From assembly GCA_016223085.1 (NCBI GenBank), contig JACRPS010000003.1:310001-374000 (forward strand): a DNA stretch of 64,000 nucleotides. The letters run 5' to 3'. A program made the translations under genes and the position numbers. This DNA comes from Chloroflexota bacterium (lineage in GTDB: Bacteria; Chloroflexota; Anaerolineae; Aggregatilineales; Phototrophicaceae). How positions within the stretch are numbered: the first letter of the stretch is position 1; every line of letters begins with the position of its first letter. Of the stretch, positions 1 through 8,647 are shown piece by piece. The notes under the pieces were generated by a model, which ran no database searches, was not told the DNA's origin, and worked only from the letters and a program-made list of their open reading frames with translations.

Positions 1-207
1 GTCCCTGTTCTGCACTGCGTCAAACAGGTTGCGCTCGACCTTCAACCCCAGCGCGGCGGCATCCTCGCGCGCACCGACGCGCAGATCGGCGCAGACCACC
101 TCAAACTGATGCGGCGCGTCCTTGCGTTCGTTATACCGCTTGAGCGCCAGCGCCACCGACGCGCCCAAGCGTCCCATGCCCAGTACGGCTACTGATACGT
201 TTGCCAT
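1..207 (-). CDS. NAD(P)-binding Rossmann-fold dehydrogenase, partial (C-terminus outside window)
   Basis: The reading frame starts at the ATG complementary to 205-207 and runs off the left edge, so only about 69 N-terminal residues are visible. They begin MANVSVAVLGMGRLGASVAL, a classic dinucleotide-binding beta-alpha-beta with GxGxxG. This opening is typical of prephenate/arogenate dehydrogenase-like, P5C reductase-like and 3-hydroxyacid dehydrogenase-like proteins. The visible part cannot separate them, so only the fold is claimed. Confidence 0.7.
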   Translation of the reverse strand, partial: MANVSVAVLGMGRLGASVALALKRYNERKDAPHQFEVVCADLRVGAREDAAALGLKVERNLFDAVQNRD

Positions 208-242
208 CGTCTGCCCCCGCTTCTAACGCTTCGTTATCTGTG

Positions 243-345
243 ATTCTACGCTGCCAGCCGCTGCTGCGTTCAGTCGCCAGTCTACAGTCATCGGTCACAC
301 TGCTGCATTTGACTGACGACTGAGGACAAATGACTAAAGACTATA
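243..345. repeat. degenerate AACTGA/CAGTC-type short repeat tract
   Basis: The stretch between the first two minus-strand genes holds degenerate repeated units such as CAGTCGCCAGTCTACAGTCA and GACTGACGACTGA, related to the clearer tracts near 6.5, 17.2, 43.5 and 46.5 kb. It abuts the stop codon of the nucleotidyltransferase gene. No gene is seen in it. Confidence 0.45.
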
Positions 346-1414
346 ACTGCACGTAACTGTTTTCCGCGAGGATAAACCGGCGCGTGGCGGGCATCCGCTG
401 TGCCGCTGTCACCTGGGCGTTGTCCGCCAGCAGGCTGGAATCAATGCGCCCCGGAATATCGCGGATGATGCAGTTATTCATCACAATGCTGGCTTCGATT
501 TCGCTGCCTTCAACCAGCACGTTATCGCCTAACGAGGTGTACGGGCCAACGTAGCTGTTGCGAATAATCGTGTTGTCGCCGATGATGACGGGGCCGCGAA
601 TCACGCTGTCAATCACCTGGCTGTTCGCGCCCAGCAGCACCCGGTGCGATACCTCCGACCGGCCTATAATCCGGCCCTTGTCCTCCGGCGCGGGGGTGTA
701 GGGCAGTTCTTCCAGCACCAACTGGTTCGCCAGCACAATCGCGTCCGGCTTGCCAGCGTCAATCCACCAGCCCTTAAGGATGTACGGGCAGACCTGCCTG
801 CCATCGTTGATGAGCGTCTGAATCGCGTCTGTAATTTCCAGTTCGTTGCGCCACGACGGTCTAATCCGGCTGATCGCATCAAAAATGGAGGGGCGGAACA
901 GGTACACCCCGGCAATCGCCAGATTGGATTTTGGCTCTTTGGGCTTTTCCACCACCCGCGCCACACAGTCGCCGTCCAGTTCGGCTATCCCGTAGCGCGT
1001 TGGGTCGGAGACTTCGCCCAGGGCGATTGCCGCTTCAATCTCGGAGTTCTCAAAACTTTTGAACAATGGCTGCATCTTGTCCTGGAAGATATTGTCGCCC
1101 AGGAACACGCAGAACGACTCGTCGCCGACAAATGGGCGGCACAGGCCAACCGCGTGCGCCAGCCCCAACTGCTCCGCCTGGACGATGTATTCCAGATTCA
1201 CGCCCAGCCCTTCGCCCTTGCCCAGCGTCTGCGGGATAGACGACTCCAGATCGTTCACGACGATGCCAATGTCCGTCAGACCGGCACCTTTTAACACGTC
1301 AATCGCATAACCGATCAGGGTTTTATTGGCGACCGGGACCAGCGCCTTGGGCATGGTCAGGGTCACAGGACGCAGACGGGTCGCCTTGCCCGCCGCCAGA
1401 ATCACAGCTTTCAT
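341..1414 (-). CDS. sugar nucleotidyltransferase, RmlA/GlmU-like with C-terminal beta-helix
   Basis: This is a 357-residue NDP-sugar pyrophosphorylase. Residues 1-235 form the nucleotidyltransferase domain: LAAGKATRLRPVTLTMPKAL is the nucleotide-binding signature and GDNIF carries the metal-binding Asp. Residues about 245-330 contain hexapeptide-type repeats (GPVIIGDNTIIRNSYVGPYT) forming a left-handed beta-helix, as in long-form glucose-1-phosphate thymidylyltransferases. It would make an activated sugar (dTDP- or UDP-hexose) for surface glycans. The start ATG at 1414 has an AGGAGGG ribosome site just upstream. The exact sugar or base is not determined from sequence. Confidence 0.88.
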   Translation of the reverse strand: MKAVILAAGKATRLRPVTLTMPKALVPVANKTLIGYAIDVLKGAGLTDIGIVVNDLESSIPQTLGKGEGLGVNLEYIVQAEQLGLAHAVGLCRPFVGDESFCVFLGDNIFQDKMQPLFKSFENSEIEAAIALGEVSDPTRYGIAELDGDCVARVVEKPKEPKSNLAIAGVYLFRPSIFDAISRIRPSWRNELEITDAIQTLINDGRQVCPYILKGWWIDAGKPDAIVLANQLVLEELPYTPAPEDKGRIIGRSEVSHRVLLGANSQVIDSVIRGPVIIGDNTIIRNSYVGPYTSLGDNVLVEGSEIEASIVMNNCIIRDIPGRIDSSLLADNAQVTAAQRMPATRRFILAENSYVQL

Positions 1415-1540
1415 GCGTGGAATTTCCCTCCTAACGAAGATAGGCCGTTAAGCTGCCCTGAAGATAGACCGGCAACCTGCCGCTATCCTAACAAACGCGC
1501 CGTAAAAAACACCCATGAATTTATCATTGTCAAGGGCATA

Positions 1541-1562
1541 AGGGCGCACCGCCGTGCGCCCC
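1541..1562. repeat. short GC palindrome downstream of the S41 protease gene
   Basis: GGGCGCACCGCCGTGCGCCC folds into an 8-bp hairpin. It resembles the inner part of the GTAGGG...CCCTAC palindromes found elsewhere in the window but lacks the conserved ends. On the minus strand it lies just after the S41 peptidase gene, and only weak T-rich sequence follows, so a terminator role is possible but not clear. Confidence 0.5.
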
Positions 1563-1613
1563 GACACAACCATCAGGCAGCAAGCGAAATAAGTAACTTC
1601 TCCGTTGTCACCG

Positions 1614-3605
1614 TTATTCGCTCAGGTATTCAACGGCGGCGTCCAGAATCGGGTCACCGTCCGCAAACAGCGTTTCTTCGTTGACCGGCACTTTTACCGT
1701 CGGCACCACACCCGTGCCTTCGATGATGATATTGCCATCAGGGTCAACCGAGCGCCCAACGGAGAATTGCAGCACGAGTCCGCCCGGCATGGTAAACGCC
1801 TTCTGGCCGCCGCCCAGCCCCGCCGTCGGATACTGCCCGACAATCGCGGCGCGGTCCTGCAAGGTCATCGCATAGGTGAAGAATTCGCAGGCGCTGGCGC
1901 AGCTTGGCCCGACCAGCACCGCCACCTTACCATCATAACGCAGGTTTTCCGGCGGCAGATAGAAGCGGCTGATGCCGCGCGGGTCGGCATAGAACTTACC
2001 CAGCGACACGTCGTAGGTCTCGGTGTTGCTGATCTCCAGCGGCTCGTTGAAGAAATAAGCCGCCATCTGGTCGGCCAGGAAACCGCTGCCGCCGCCGTTC
2101 TGGCGCATGTCAATCACCAGGCCAGGGATGGCCTGCTCGTTCATCGTCTGGATCATACGCTCCCACAGCGTAATCGTGAGGCGCTGGTTATCGAAGAAGC
2201 TGTAAATCTTCACGTACATGTCGCCGCTGGGCAGCAGGTGGTATTCCAGTGGCAGTTCCACCCCGCTGAGGCCGACATTAAACGACGAGAAGTTGAAGCT
2301 CTCAATCTCATCCGAGGTTTCCAGCGTCACGGTCTGCGGCTCGGTCTGGCCCGGGTTGCGATAGGTAACATCCACCTGTGTGCCAATTGGGAAACGAATG
2401 ACATAACGAAGCTGCTGCAAACGCAGCACATGCTTGGAGCTAAACGGCGCTGACCAGGGAATGGTTTCGCGGATGGCCTCGTCAATCGGCTTGCCGTTGA
2501 TCTCCAGGATTTCCGCCTTCAGCTCGATACCCGCTTCGTCCGCCGGGCCACCGGGCACGATGAAGTTGGTAATCACGCGGCCATCGTCCAGTTCGCGGAT
2601 CGCCATGCCCAGCCCACCAGACACGGTGGTTTCAAACTGCTGCTGCAGCGGTCCGACAATCGGCGCCTGGTGGTGGCCGTCCGGGATTGCCAGGATGAAG
2701 TCGCGCAGCGCTTCCAGATACAGCGTCGCATCATCGGCGGCTTCCGCTTCCTCAAAGCGCGGACGGAATTCGGCGCGCAGCGCGTCCCAATCCACGTTTT
2801 TCAGTTCGGTGAAGGCATATTCCTTCTCCATCATGTCCACCATGCCATCGAAGGCTTCCGTCAGGCTGAGATTGGAAAAATCCACGCCCTGCACGCGCTC
2901 GCCTTCGATCAAATCCACCTGCGCCTCGCGGGAACGATCAAACGTGAACGGGTCGGTGTCCATGTCCACGACGGTATAACCGGCAGGCAGGCGCACAATC
3001 GGGTCATCACCGGTGAACAGCCTGCCGTCGTCGCCGAAGCCGGACGGAAAACCCTGCTGGTCATCCGGCGCGTAAACTACATATTTACCGCCGATGATCT
3101 CCCCTTCTGCCGAGGGGTCCTGGTTCACGCGGGTGGAGGCATAGGCCGTTGACCAGCCGCCGCCGTACAGGTCGCGTTCTTCCAGGTATGGATCGCCCCA
3201 CACGTTTTCCCAATAGGCAACGGCGTAGACCATCACGCCCGTATCCTGCTCGCCATCCCGATCCACATCCCGCAGCGACCCCTGCGGTTCTTCCGGCAGC
3301 GCCAGCGAATAGGTAAACGGTGACGTGTAAAAATCGGAGGTGATCTGCCCCAACACCTGTGATTCGACCGGCATCAGGAAGTAGCGGTTGCGGTCAACAA
3401 ACCCGGCCTGGTCTTCCAGCACGATCAGCGGTTCGCCCACACCCGCCGTAAAAAACAGATCGGTATAAGTCACTTCGCCGGTGATAACGACCGGCCCGCC
3501 CTCATCATTTTCAATCGGCGCGGGCGGCAGCTCATCCTGCGCGACGGTCATCGGAACGACTGCCAGCAGCGCCAGCACAATCACGATCAACAGCTTTACT
3601 TTCAT
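1614..3605 (-). CDS. secreted S41-family (C-terminal processing) peptidase
   Basis: A 663-residue protein with a signal peptide (MKVKLLIVIVLALLAVVPMT, cleavage near VAQ). A family-specific N-terminal region of about 300 residues is followed by a PDZ domain (about 325-430, with VPGGPADEAGIELKAEILEI) and the S41 core. VIDMRQNGGGSG near 498 and VGPSCASACEFF near 566-575 contain the expected catalytic Ser region (Ser571 by position). It probably cleaves proteins outside the membrane. Start: ATG at 3605 preceded by AAGGA. It is longer than typical CtpA because of the extra N-terminal region, whose role is unknown. Confidence 0.88.
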   Translation of the reverse strand: MKVKLLIVIVLALLAVVPMTVAQDELPPAPIENDEGGPVVITGEVTYTDLFFTAGVGEPLIVLEDQAGFVDRNRYFLMPVESQVLGQITSDFYTSPFTYSLALPEEPQGSLRDVDRDGEQDTGVMVYAVAYWENVWGDPYLEERDLYGGGWSTAYASTRVNQDPSAEGEIIGGKYVVYAPDDQQGFPSGFGDDGRLFTGDDPIVRLPAGYTVVDMDTDPFTFDRSREAQVDLIEGERVQGVDFSNLSLTEAFDGMVDMMEKEYAFTELKNVDWDALRAEFRPRFEEAEAADDATLYLEALRDFILAIPDGHHQAPIVGPLQQQFETTVSGGLGMAIRELDDGRVITNFIVPGGPADEAGIELKAEILEINGKPIDEAIRETIPWSAPFSSKHVLRLQQLRYVIRFPIGTQVDVTYRNPGQTEPQTVTLETSDEIESFNFSSFNVGLSGVELPLEYHLLPSGDMYVKIYSFFDNQRLTITLWERMIQTMNEQAIPGLVIDMRQNGGGSGFLADQMAAYFFNEPLEISNTETYDVSLGKFYADPRGISRFYLPPENLRYDGKVAVLVGPSCASACEFFTYAMTLQDRAAIVGQYPTAGLGGGQKAFTMPGGLVLQFSVGRSVDPDGNIIIEGTGVVPTVKVPVNEETLFADGDPILDAAVEYLSE

Positions 3606-3626
3606 CCTTATAATCCTCGTTAGACT

Positions 3627-3651
3627 AAAAGGGCGGCCACTGCTGCCGCCC
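3627..3651 (-). terminator. rho-independent terminator of the glycosyltransferase/DUF951 operon
   Basis: Read on the minus strand, GGGCGGC-AGCAGTG-GCCGCCC (7-bp stem, 7-nt loop) is followed directly by TTTT. It lies 53 bases past the stop of the glycosyltransferase gene and upstream of the S41 gene, so it separates the two transcription units. Confidence 0.75.
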
Positions 3652-3703
3652 CAAAGCGTATCCCGATGGAAGCGTGTGGGAGCATCGGCTCCCGCGCTCT
3701 ATT

Positions 3704-4888
3704 TTACCGCAAGGCGCGGCGGGGCAAGTCCATAATTGGCGCGCGGCGGTTGGTAGGAATGAGAGGTTTATGAGCGTGCTGCCAGACTTCATCGGCAATC
3801 GTCCACACCGCTTCCGGGCGGCCCAGACGGCGCGCATTATCCGACCGGCGCTGGAGGCCGGCTTTGCCCTCCGTCAGCCAGTCTGTGACCGCGTCCACCA
3901 CTTCGCGCACGCTGGGCGCGAACACACCCGCGCCGTTCTCCACCACGTAATCCACGTTGCCCGTTTCCTGCCCCGGAATCGCGTCGTTGAGAATCAGCGG
4001 CAGTCCGGCGATACAGGCTTCGCTGATGGTGGCCGGGCCGGCCTTCGTCACCAGAATGTCGGCGGCAGCCATCAGCGTGGGCATGTTGGTCACAAATGGA
4101 TAAATATGCGTTGGCTGGTTCCAGTCGCTGGCTTCGAGTTTGTCTTTCAGCAGCTTGTTGCGCCCGGCGATAATCACCAACTGGCATTTCAGGTCTGCGT
4201 CATTAATCGCGCGAGCGGTCTTAAACAGCGGCCCCATGCCTTCGCCGCCGCCGACCATCAGAATCGTCGGCAGATTGGCATCCCACCCCAGTTCGCGCCG
4301 CGCCGAGGCCTTGTCCTTCAGCCCCTGGGCAAAACGGGGATGCACCGGCAGCCCGGTAATCCGCATCTGCTCCGGCTTCAGGCCGCTTTCCAGCCCGCGC
4401 TCGAAGGCCGGCTGCGTTGGCACCAGACAGCGGTCTACCCGTTTGTCGTACCAGAACATATGCGTGGACACCAGATCGGTCACGACGGTGATAAACGGCG
4501 GGCGGCGCTCGGCGCGTGACAGGGCGCTCATGGAAGGGTTCGTCAGAATGGAATGCACGCATACCACCACGTCCGCCGGATGTTCGCGGAACATGCGCTT
4601 CAACCCTTTTTCGATGGACACGTACATCCCGCGCGAGAGGAGCCGGGCGCTTTCCTTTGTGTTCGTCAGACGGTAGCTTAGACCCCAGGACGTTTTGCTG
4701 TAGTTGATAATCCAGGGGTACATTTCCGGCATGTACTTAAACGGAAACGGCGTATACGCCCGGAACACGTCAATCATTTCGACACGCACCTGATTCTCGT
4801 AACGTAAATACAGCGCGTCGCGGATAGCCTCCGCCGCCGCCCGGTGACCGCCACCCGTGTCTGAAAACAGAAATAATACTCGCTTCAT
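3704..4888 (-). CDS. MGDG synthase-type / processive diacylglycerol glycosyltransferase
   Basis: This 394-residue GT28-like enzyme starts [20 protein letters not shown], the N-terminal signature of plant MGDG synthase and bacterial UgtP. The C-terminal half has the nucleotide-sugar binding region with GGGEGMGPL and [20 protein letters not shown]. Enzymes of this family move a hexose from a UDP-sugar to diacylglycerol, making membrane glycolipids; relatives (MurG-like) use other lipid acceptors, so the acceptor is inferred. The gene overlaps the end of the DUF951 gene by 4 bases (ATGA), indicating translational coupling. Confidence 0.85.
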   Translation of the reverse strand: MKRVLFLFSDTGGGHRAAAEAIRDALYLRYENQVRVEMIDVFRAYTPFPFKYMPEMYPWIINYSKTSWGLSYRLTNTKESARLLSRGMYVSIEKGLKRMFREHPADVVVCVHSILTNPSMSALSRAERRPPFITVVTDLVSTHMFWYDKRVDRCLVPTQPAFERGLESGLKPEQMRITGLPVHPRFAQGLKDKASARRELGWDANLPTILMVGGGEGMGPLFKTARAINDADLKCQLVIIAGRNKLLKDKLEASDWNQPTHIYPFVTNMPTLMAAADILVTKAGPATISEACIAGLPLILNDAIPGQETGNVDYVVENGAGVFAPSVREVVDAVTDWLTEGKAGLQRRSDNARRLGRPEAVWTIADEVWQHAHKPLIPTNRRAPIMDLPRRALR

Positions 4889-5094
4889 TCCATTTCTTCT
4901 CCGCGTTCTGGTCTGCTGGCAAGGATTTGTTTCAGCCGTTTGTTAAACACCGGGCGGGCGAGCAGCACCCGCCGGTTGCACCCCAGGCAGCGCAGGCCGA
5001 TGTCCGCGCCGACGCGGTACACTATCCACTCATCGCTGCCGCAGGGGTGTTTCTTGCGCATCTGCACCCGGTCTCCCACCGCGATTTCCGGCAT
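4885..5094 (-). CDS. DUF951 domain protein
   Basis: A small basic protein of 69 residues containing the DUF951 core: [20 protein letters not shown] followed by [11 protein letters not shown]. Three Cys (CG, CLGC) suggest a small metal-binding or nucleic-acid-binding fold, but its role is not established. I chose ATG 5094, with GGAAAG seven bases upstream; an upstream in-frame start at 5157 would add 21 residues that do not look family-like. It is first in an overlapping two-gene unit with the glycosyltransferase. Confidence 0.8.
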   Translation of the reverse strand: MPEIAVGDRVQMRKKHPCGSDEWIVYRVGADIGLRCLGCNRRVLLARPVFNKRLKQILASRPERGEEME

Positions 5095-5289
5095 CAGTTT
5101 ACTTTCCAACCTGTAGTTAACCAAATAATGCCTGTCCCTTTTGTTATAACCCCGCAAGTCCCATTTCGGCGCTCACCAATCCCTCAGGTTAAACCAATAG
5201 GGACTCAGACTTCGGTATGTTATACTAAATCATCGCTTTCGGGTGTCCGCAATTTTGCTGTCCTGACGCCTGTTGATGGGAGTAACTCC

Positions 5290-5970
5290 GTGCTGCTGTT
5301 TGGCAACCTCAGCATTCAGATGATGATCGCCGTCCTGCTCGCGGTGCTGATGGGCATGACTATCCACGAATTTGCGCACAATTATATCGGCTACAAAATG
5401 GGCGACCCGGTTCCGGCGCGGGCGGGCAAGCTGACACTGAATCCACTGGTGCATATTAACCCGCTGGGCTTTCTGATGTTCGCGCTGATTGGCTTTGGCA
5501 TTCTGGGGCAGGCGCCCATCGCGGCGCACCGGATGCGCAACCCGCGCTGGGGCTTTCTGGCGGCGGTCGCGGCGGGGCCGCTGTCGAACCTGCTGCTGGC
5601 GGCGGTGGCGGCCCTCATCCTGCGCGTTCTGGGACTGCGCGAGGCGGAAATCTTCCGCGCGGTATTCTTCGGGCAGGTCAGCGGCACGCTCGGCATGGTG
5701 GCGCTGGTGCTGGGGCAGCTCGTGTTCTGGAACGTGCTGCTGTTTGTGTTTAATCTGCTGCCGGTCTTCCCGATTGACGGCTGGCATATCGTGCTGGCGC
5801 TGCTGCCGCCCGACCTGGCCTACACCTGGCAGAAACACGCCCAGACGACCAACTACATCCTGATCGGCCTGATTTTGCTCAGTTTCCTGCGGATACCCGG
5901 ACTGAACATCCTGGGGACGCTTATCAGCCAGCCGACCTTTACCATCACGCGTCTGCTGCTGGGGATATGA
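5290..5970 (+). CDS. site-2 protease family (M50) membrane metalloprotease
   Basis: A 226-residue polytopic membrane protein with the zinc motif HEFAH in the first membrane segment (MTIHEFAHNYIGYKMGDP) and the later NLLPVFPIDG motif, where Asp is the third zinc ligand; both are diagnostic of site-2 proteases. It would cut membrane-spanning segments of unknown substrates. The GTG at 5290 is preceded by GGGAG at a spacing of 7; a much longer upstream frame exists but overlaps DUF951 in antisense and looks non-coding. Its stop overlaps the ATG of the HD gene by 4 bases. Confidence 0.85.
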   Translation: MLLFGNLSIQMMIAVLLAVLMGMTIHEFAHNYIGYKMGDPVPARAGKLTLNPLVHINPLGFLMFALIGFGILGQAPIAAHRMRNPRWGFLAAVAAGPLSNLLLAAVAALILRVLGLREAEIFRAVFFGQVSGTLGMVALVLGQLVFWNVLLFVFNLLPVFPIDGWHIVLALLPPDLAYTWQKHAQTTNYILIGLILLSFLRIPGLNILGTLISQPTFTITRLLLGI

Positions 5971-6494
5971 GCGTTCCTGCCGTCCAGCGTTTCCGGCAGG
6001 GGCTGGCCGACCTGTTCGCCTTCGCGCTGCCGGTTGACCGTGAATTGGCCGCCCGGCATCTGACGCCAGAACTGCTGGCGCTGTTTGACCGCTTGCAGCG
6101 CGGGGAGCAGCTTCACAGCCTGAACGTGCTGCGCGACGTGCTGGCGCAGGGGCCAACACCGCGCGAACTGGCGGTCGCCGCGCTGCTGCACGACGCCGGC
6201 AAGTCGCTGTATCCGCTGCGGACGTGGCAGAGAACCTATGCCGTGCTGCTGCGAAGGATATTCCCGGCACTGGCGCGGCGTTGGCAGGATGGCGACCCTC
6301 GCCGCTTGTGGCAGCGCCCGTTTGTGGTCACGGAACACCATCCAGCCTGGAGCGCGGAACTGCTGGCGGCGGCAGGCGCGCCGGAAGGCGCGGTCTGGCT
6401 GGCCGCGTATCACGCTGACGACCCGGGACGGTGGGCAGGGCATCCGCTGGTGGAACTCCTGCGGCGGCTGCAACAGGCGGATGATGCGAATTAG
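5967..6494 (+). CDS. HD-domain protein (putative phosphohydrolase)
   Basis: A 175-residue HD-superfamily protein. The metal-binding residues appear in order as HSLNVLRDVL, LLHDAGK and EHHPAWSAELL, and a later AAYHADDPG. The family hydrolyses phosphate esters of nucleotides or related compounds; the substrate cannot be told. It is translationally coupled to the upstream site-2 protease (ATGA overlap), so the two probably act in the same process. Confidence 0.75.
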   Translation: MSVPAVQRFRQGLADLFAFALPVDRELAARHLTPELLALFDRLQRGEQLHSLNVLRDVLAQGPTPRELAVAALLHDAGKSLYPLRTWQRTYAVLLRRIFPALARRWQDGDPRRLWQRPFVVTEHHPAWSAELLAAAGAPEGAVWLAAYHADDPGRWAGHPLVELLRRLQQADDAN

Positions 6495-6495
6495 T

Positions 6496-6564
6496 CTACA
6501 GTTTTCGGTTATCAGTTTTCAGTTTTGTCTTTAACTGATAACTGACTACTGAAAACTGAAAACC
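6496..6564. repeat. inverted CAGTTTTC / GAAAACTG repeat tract
   Basis: The intergenic space carries units such as CAGTTTTCGGTTATCAG and CAGTTTTCAGTTTTG, followed by the opposite-strand form AACTGATAACTGACTACTG and AAAACTGAAAACC, giving a long imperfect hairpin. The same unit type recurs near 17.2, 43.5, 43.6 and 46.5 kb. Confidence 0.7.
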
Positions 6565-6600
6565 TTATTAACGAGTAAACTGATTAACGGGGAGAACACA

Positions 6601-7083
6601 ATGACAGCGCGGATAGACGTAATCAAGCGGCAGTTGGCGGAAGCACGGCAGTATTTAAACAACGTGCTCGATCAGGTGGGCGACCGCTGGGACGCCCAGG
6701 TATACGCTGAAGGCGCGGCCTGGACGGTGCGGCAGCTTCTGGTTCACCTGATGATTACCGACAAGGGTCACAATAACATGATGATGGCAATCGCGCGCGG
6801 CGAAAACACCATCCCGGACGACTTCGACCTGGAACGCTTTAACCGGCGGTCGGTCGAAAAACGTGCCGAAGTAACCCCCGAAGAGGCCCGCGCGGCGCTG
6901 GCGCAGACCGCCGCCGAACGCGACGCCTGGCTGGATACAATTGACGATGACACGCTGCTGAAACAGGGGCGGCATGGCTCGATGCGGGTGCTGTCCATTG
7001 AGCAGATTCTGGGTGTGGTTGCCGACCATGACCGCAACCATGCTAACGACATTGCCCGCGTGCTGGGCATTCCGACGCCGTGA
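6601..7083 (+). CDS. DinB-like superfamily protein
   Basis: A 160-residue all-alpha protein with the layout of the DinB/YfiT-like four-helix bundle: a first helix with DVIKRQLAEARQYLNNVLDQ, then AWTVRQLLVHL, and a C-terminal VADHDRNHANDIARVLG. The histidines in WTVRQLLVHL and DHDRNH match the usual metal-binding triad. Members are often thiol S-transferases or hydrolases, with substrate unknown here. The start ATG at 6601 follows GGGGAG. Confidence 0.75.
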   Translation: MTARIDVIKRQLAEARQYLNNVLDQVGDRWDAQVYAEGAAWTVRQLLVHLMITDKGHNNMMMAIARGENTIPDDFDLERFNRRSVEKRAEVTPEEARAALAQTAAERDAWLDTIDDDTLLKQGRHGSMRVLSIEQILGVVADHDRNHANDIARVLGIPTP

Positions 7084-7183
7084 GTTTTGCTCTTTGCCAT
7101 CGTCATAAATACGCTACAATCAAGCGATATGAACCGTACCGGGGGTGGCGCAGTTTCCGCCCCTGCCAGTGGGTGAGGATTGA

Positions 7184-7723
7184 ATGACGACAACCAAAAA
7201 AGTCCTGATCGCCTATGCTACCGCGCATGGCTCCACCGGCGAGGTGGCGGAGTTCATCGGTAAGGTGCTGCAGGAACACGATTTTGACGTGACGGTTCGT
7301 AGCGTGGACGGGGTCACGTCAGTCAGTGACTACGACGCCTATATCTTGGGGTCGGCCATCCACGCCGGCATGTGGCTGACGCCGATGTCGGTCTTTTTGG
7401 AGAAGTTTGAAGATCAGATGGTCGGCAAGCCGGTGTATTTCTTCATGACCTGTATCCGCGTCCTGGAGCCGGATGGGCGGCAGCACGCGCTGGCGAATTA
7501 CGTTCACCACGAAACGATGGAAAAACTGGGCGTGCGCGACATTGGCGTGTTTGCGGGCAAGCTCACCTGGGACGAGATTGACCTGTCCGAACGCTGGATG
7601 CTGTCGCTGCGCTACGACGGCATGGAAGTCCCCGGCGTGCGTAACGACGACTTCCGCGACTGGAGCGCCATCCGTGCCTGGGCGATCAACGTGCGCGCTG
7701 AACTGGAAAAGACGCCGGCATGA
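7184..7723 (+). CDS. flavodoxin-domain protein (HemG-like)
   Basis: A 179-residue flavodoxin-fold protein. LIAYATAHGSTGEVAEFIG is the FMN phosphate-binding loop, and YDAYILGSAIHAGMWL and YFFMTCIRVLEPDG are the flanking isoalloxazine-contact loops. This arrangement is that of the Flavodoxin_5 family, which includes menaquinone-dependent protoporphyrinogen IX dehydrogenase (HemG). No other haem gene lies near, so function is left at electron-transfer flavoprotein. Its stop overlaps the start of the NUDIX gene (ATGA). Confidence 0.78.
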   Translation: MTTTKKVLIAYATAHGSTGEVAEFIGKVLQEHDFDVTVRSVDGVTSVSDYDAYILGSAIHAGMWLTPMSVFLEKFEDQMVGKPVYFFMTCIRVLEPDGRQHALANYVHHETMEKLGVRDIGVFAGKLTWDEIDLSERWMLSLRYDGMEVPGVRNDDFRDWSAIRAWAINVRAELEKTPA

Positions 7724-8361
7724 GCGTTCAGTCCCAACCGGATACCCGCTGGCTGGACTGGGTGCGCGAACTCCAGGCCATCGCGCAGACCGGGCTGGCC
7801 TATGACAAAGACCCATACGACAGCGAACGCTACCGCCGCATCCTCGATCTGGCCGCCGAAATCGCGGCAGCTTACACGGGCGCGGACTTCGCCATGATTC
7901 GGAACTTGTTCGCGCAGGACACCGGCCACGCCACGCCCAAAGTGGACGTGCGCGGCGTGATCTTCGAGAACGATCAAATTCTGCTGGTGAAGGAAAGCCG
8001 GGACGGGCGCTGGACGCTGCCGGGCGGCTGGGTGGACATCGGCGAAGCGCCGTCGGAAGCCTGCGTCCGCGAAACTTACGAGGAGTCCGGCTACAAAACC
8101 CAAGCCGTGAAACTGCTGGCCGTGTACGACCGCGCCAGACACGGCCATCCGCCCCACCTGTGGCACATCTACAAGCTGTTTTTCCGCTGCGAGTCGGTCG
8201 GCGCATCCGAACCGCTGCCGCCGAACACTGAAACCGAGGCCGTCGCTTTCTTCGCCGAGGACGCGCTGCCGGAGCTTTCGATTGGCCGCGTCACGCCGGC
8301 GCAGATCAAGCGCCTGTTTGAACACTACCGCAACCCCGACCTGCCGACGGATTTTGATTAA
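7720..8361 (+). CDS. NUDIX hydrolase with N-terminal NUDIX_N-type domain
   Basis: This 213-residue protein has a helical N-terminal domain (residues 1-60) followed by a NUDIX core. The NUDIX box GGWVDIGEAPSEACVRETYE continues with ESGY and fits GX5EX7REUXEEXGU. The N-terminal domain is the type seen in ADP-ribose pyrophosphatase-like proteins. It is coupled to the flavodoxin gene. The TAA stop at 8359-8361 falls within the left end of a palindromic MITE-like element, so the native 3' end may have been altered. Confidence 0.85.
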   Translation: MSVQSQPDTRWLDWVRELQAIAQTGLAYDKDPYDSERYRRILDLAAEIAAAYTGADFAMIRNLFAQDTGHATPKVDVRGVIFENDQILLVKESRDGRWTLPGGWVDIGEAPSEACVRETYEESGYKTQAVKLLAVYDRARHGHPPHLWHIYKLFFRCESVGASEPLPPNTETEAVAFFAEDALPELSIGRVTPAQIKRLFEHYRNPDLPTDFD

Positions 8362-8444
8362 GAACCTATCCGTAAACCTCTTTTATTTGTCGGTAGGGGA
8401 ACGGCATGCCGTTCCCCTACGAAGGGTTTATGGATAGACACTTA
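8359..8444. mobile_element. MITE-like nested palindromic element
   Basis: About 86 bp with roughly 20-bp imperfect terminal inverted repeats: left TAAGAACCTATCCGTAAACC, and right, read on the minus strand, TAAGTGTCTATCCATAAACC. Inside is a perfect palindrome at 8393-8420 (GTAGGG, core GAACGGCATGCCGTTC, CCCTAC). It has no coding capacity. It overlaps the stop codon of the NUDIX gene on the left and replaces the 3' end of the toxin gene on the right, which is direct evidence of insertion. Confidence 0.65.
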
Positions 8445-8647
8445 GCCTGATCGCTGCTGCGTAGACGGACTTTGTAGACGGTATATTTGACCTGGGGTAT
8501 CTGGTCGCCCGGTGTTTCCCCCTGCTCCAAACGGGCGATTAATGCTTCTACATCTTCGACAACATGCGGCTGTTTTTTCCCTAGCTTCTTCAACGCACGA
8601 ACGAAAGAACGCGCGATTTCGACTTGGACACGAGGTTCATTCGTCAT
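8417..8647 (-). pseudogene. RelE/ParE-type toxin, 3'-truncated
   Basis: Residues 1-66 look like the start of a RelE/ParE-superfamily toxin: VQVEIARSFVRALKKLGKKQ, then a helical middle and VKYTVYKVRLRSSDQA, the usual beta-strand segment. After DQA the frame enters the terminal repeat of the MITE-like element (KCLSINPS) and stops at a TAG given by the palindrome. The expected last 35-45 residues, with the core basic and catalytic strands, are missing, so the toxin is probably inactive. The start overlaps the antitoxin gene by 11 bases. Confidence 0.65.

Noticed and set aside
4927-5289. 5' extension of the site-2 protease frame by about 120 codons
   Set aside because: The extension is antisense to the DUF951 gene and has no family similarity; a GTG with GGGAG at 5290 is a better start.
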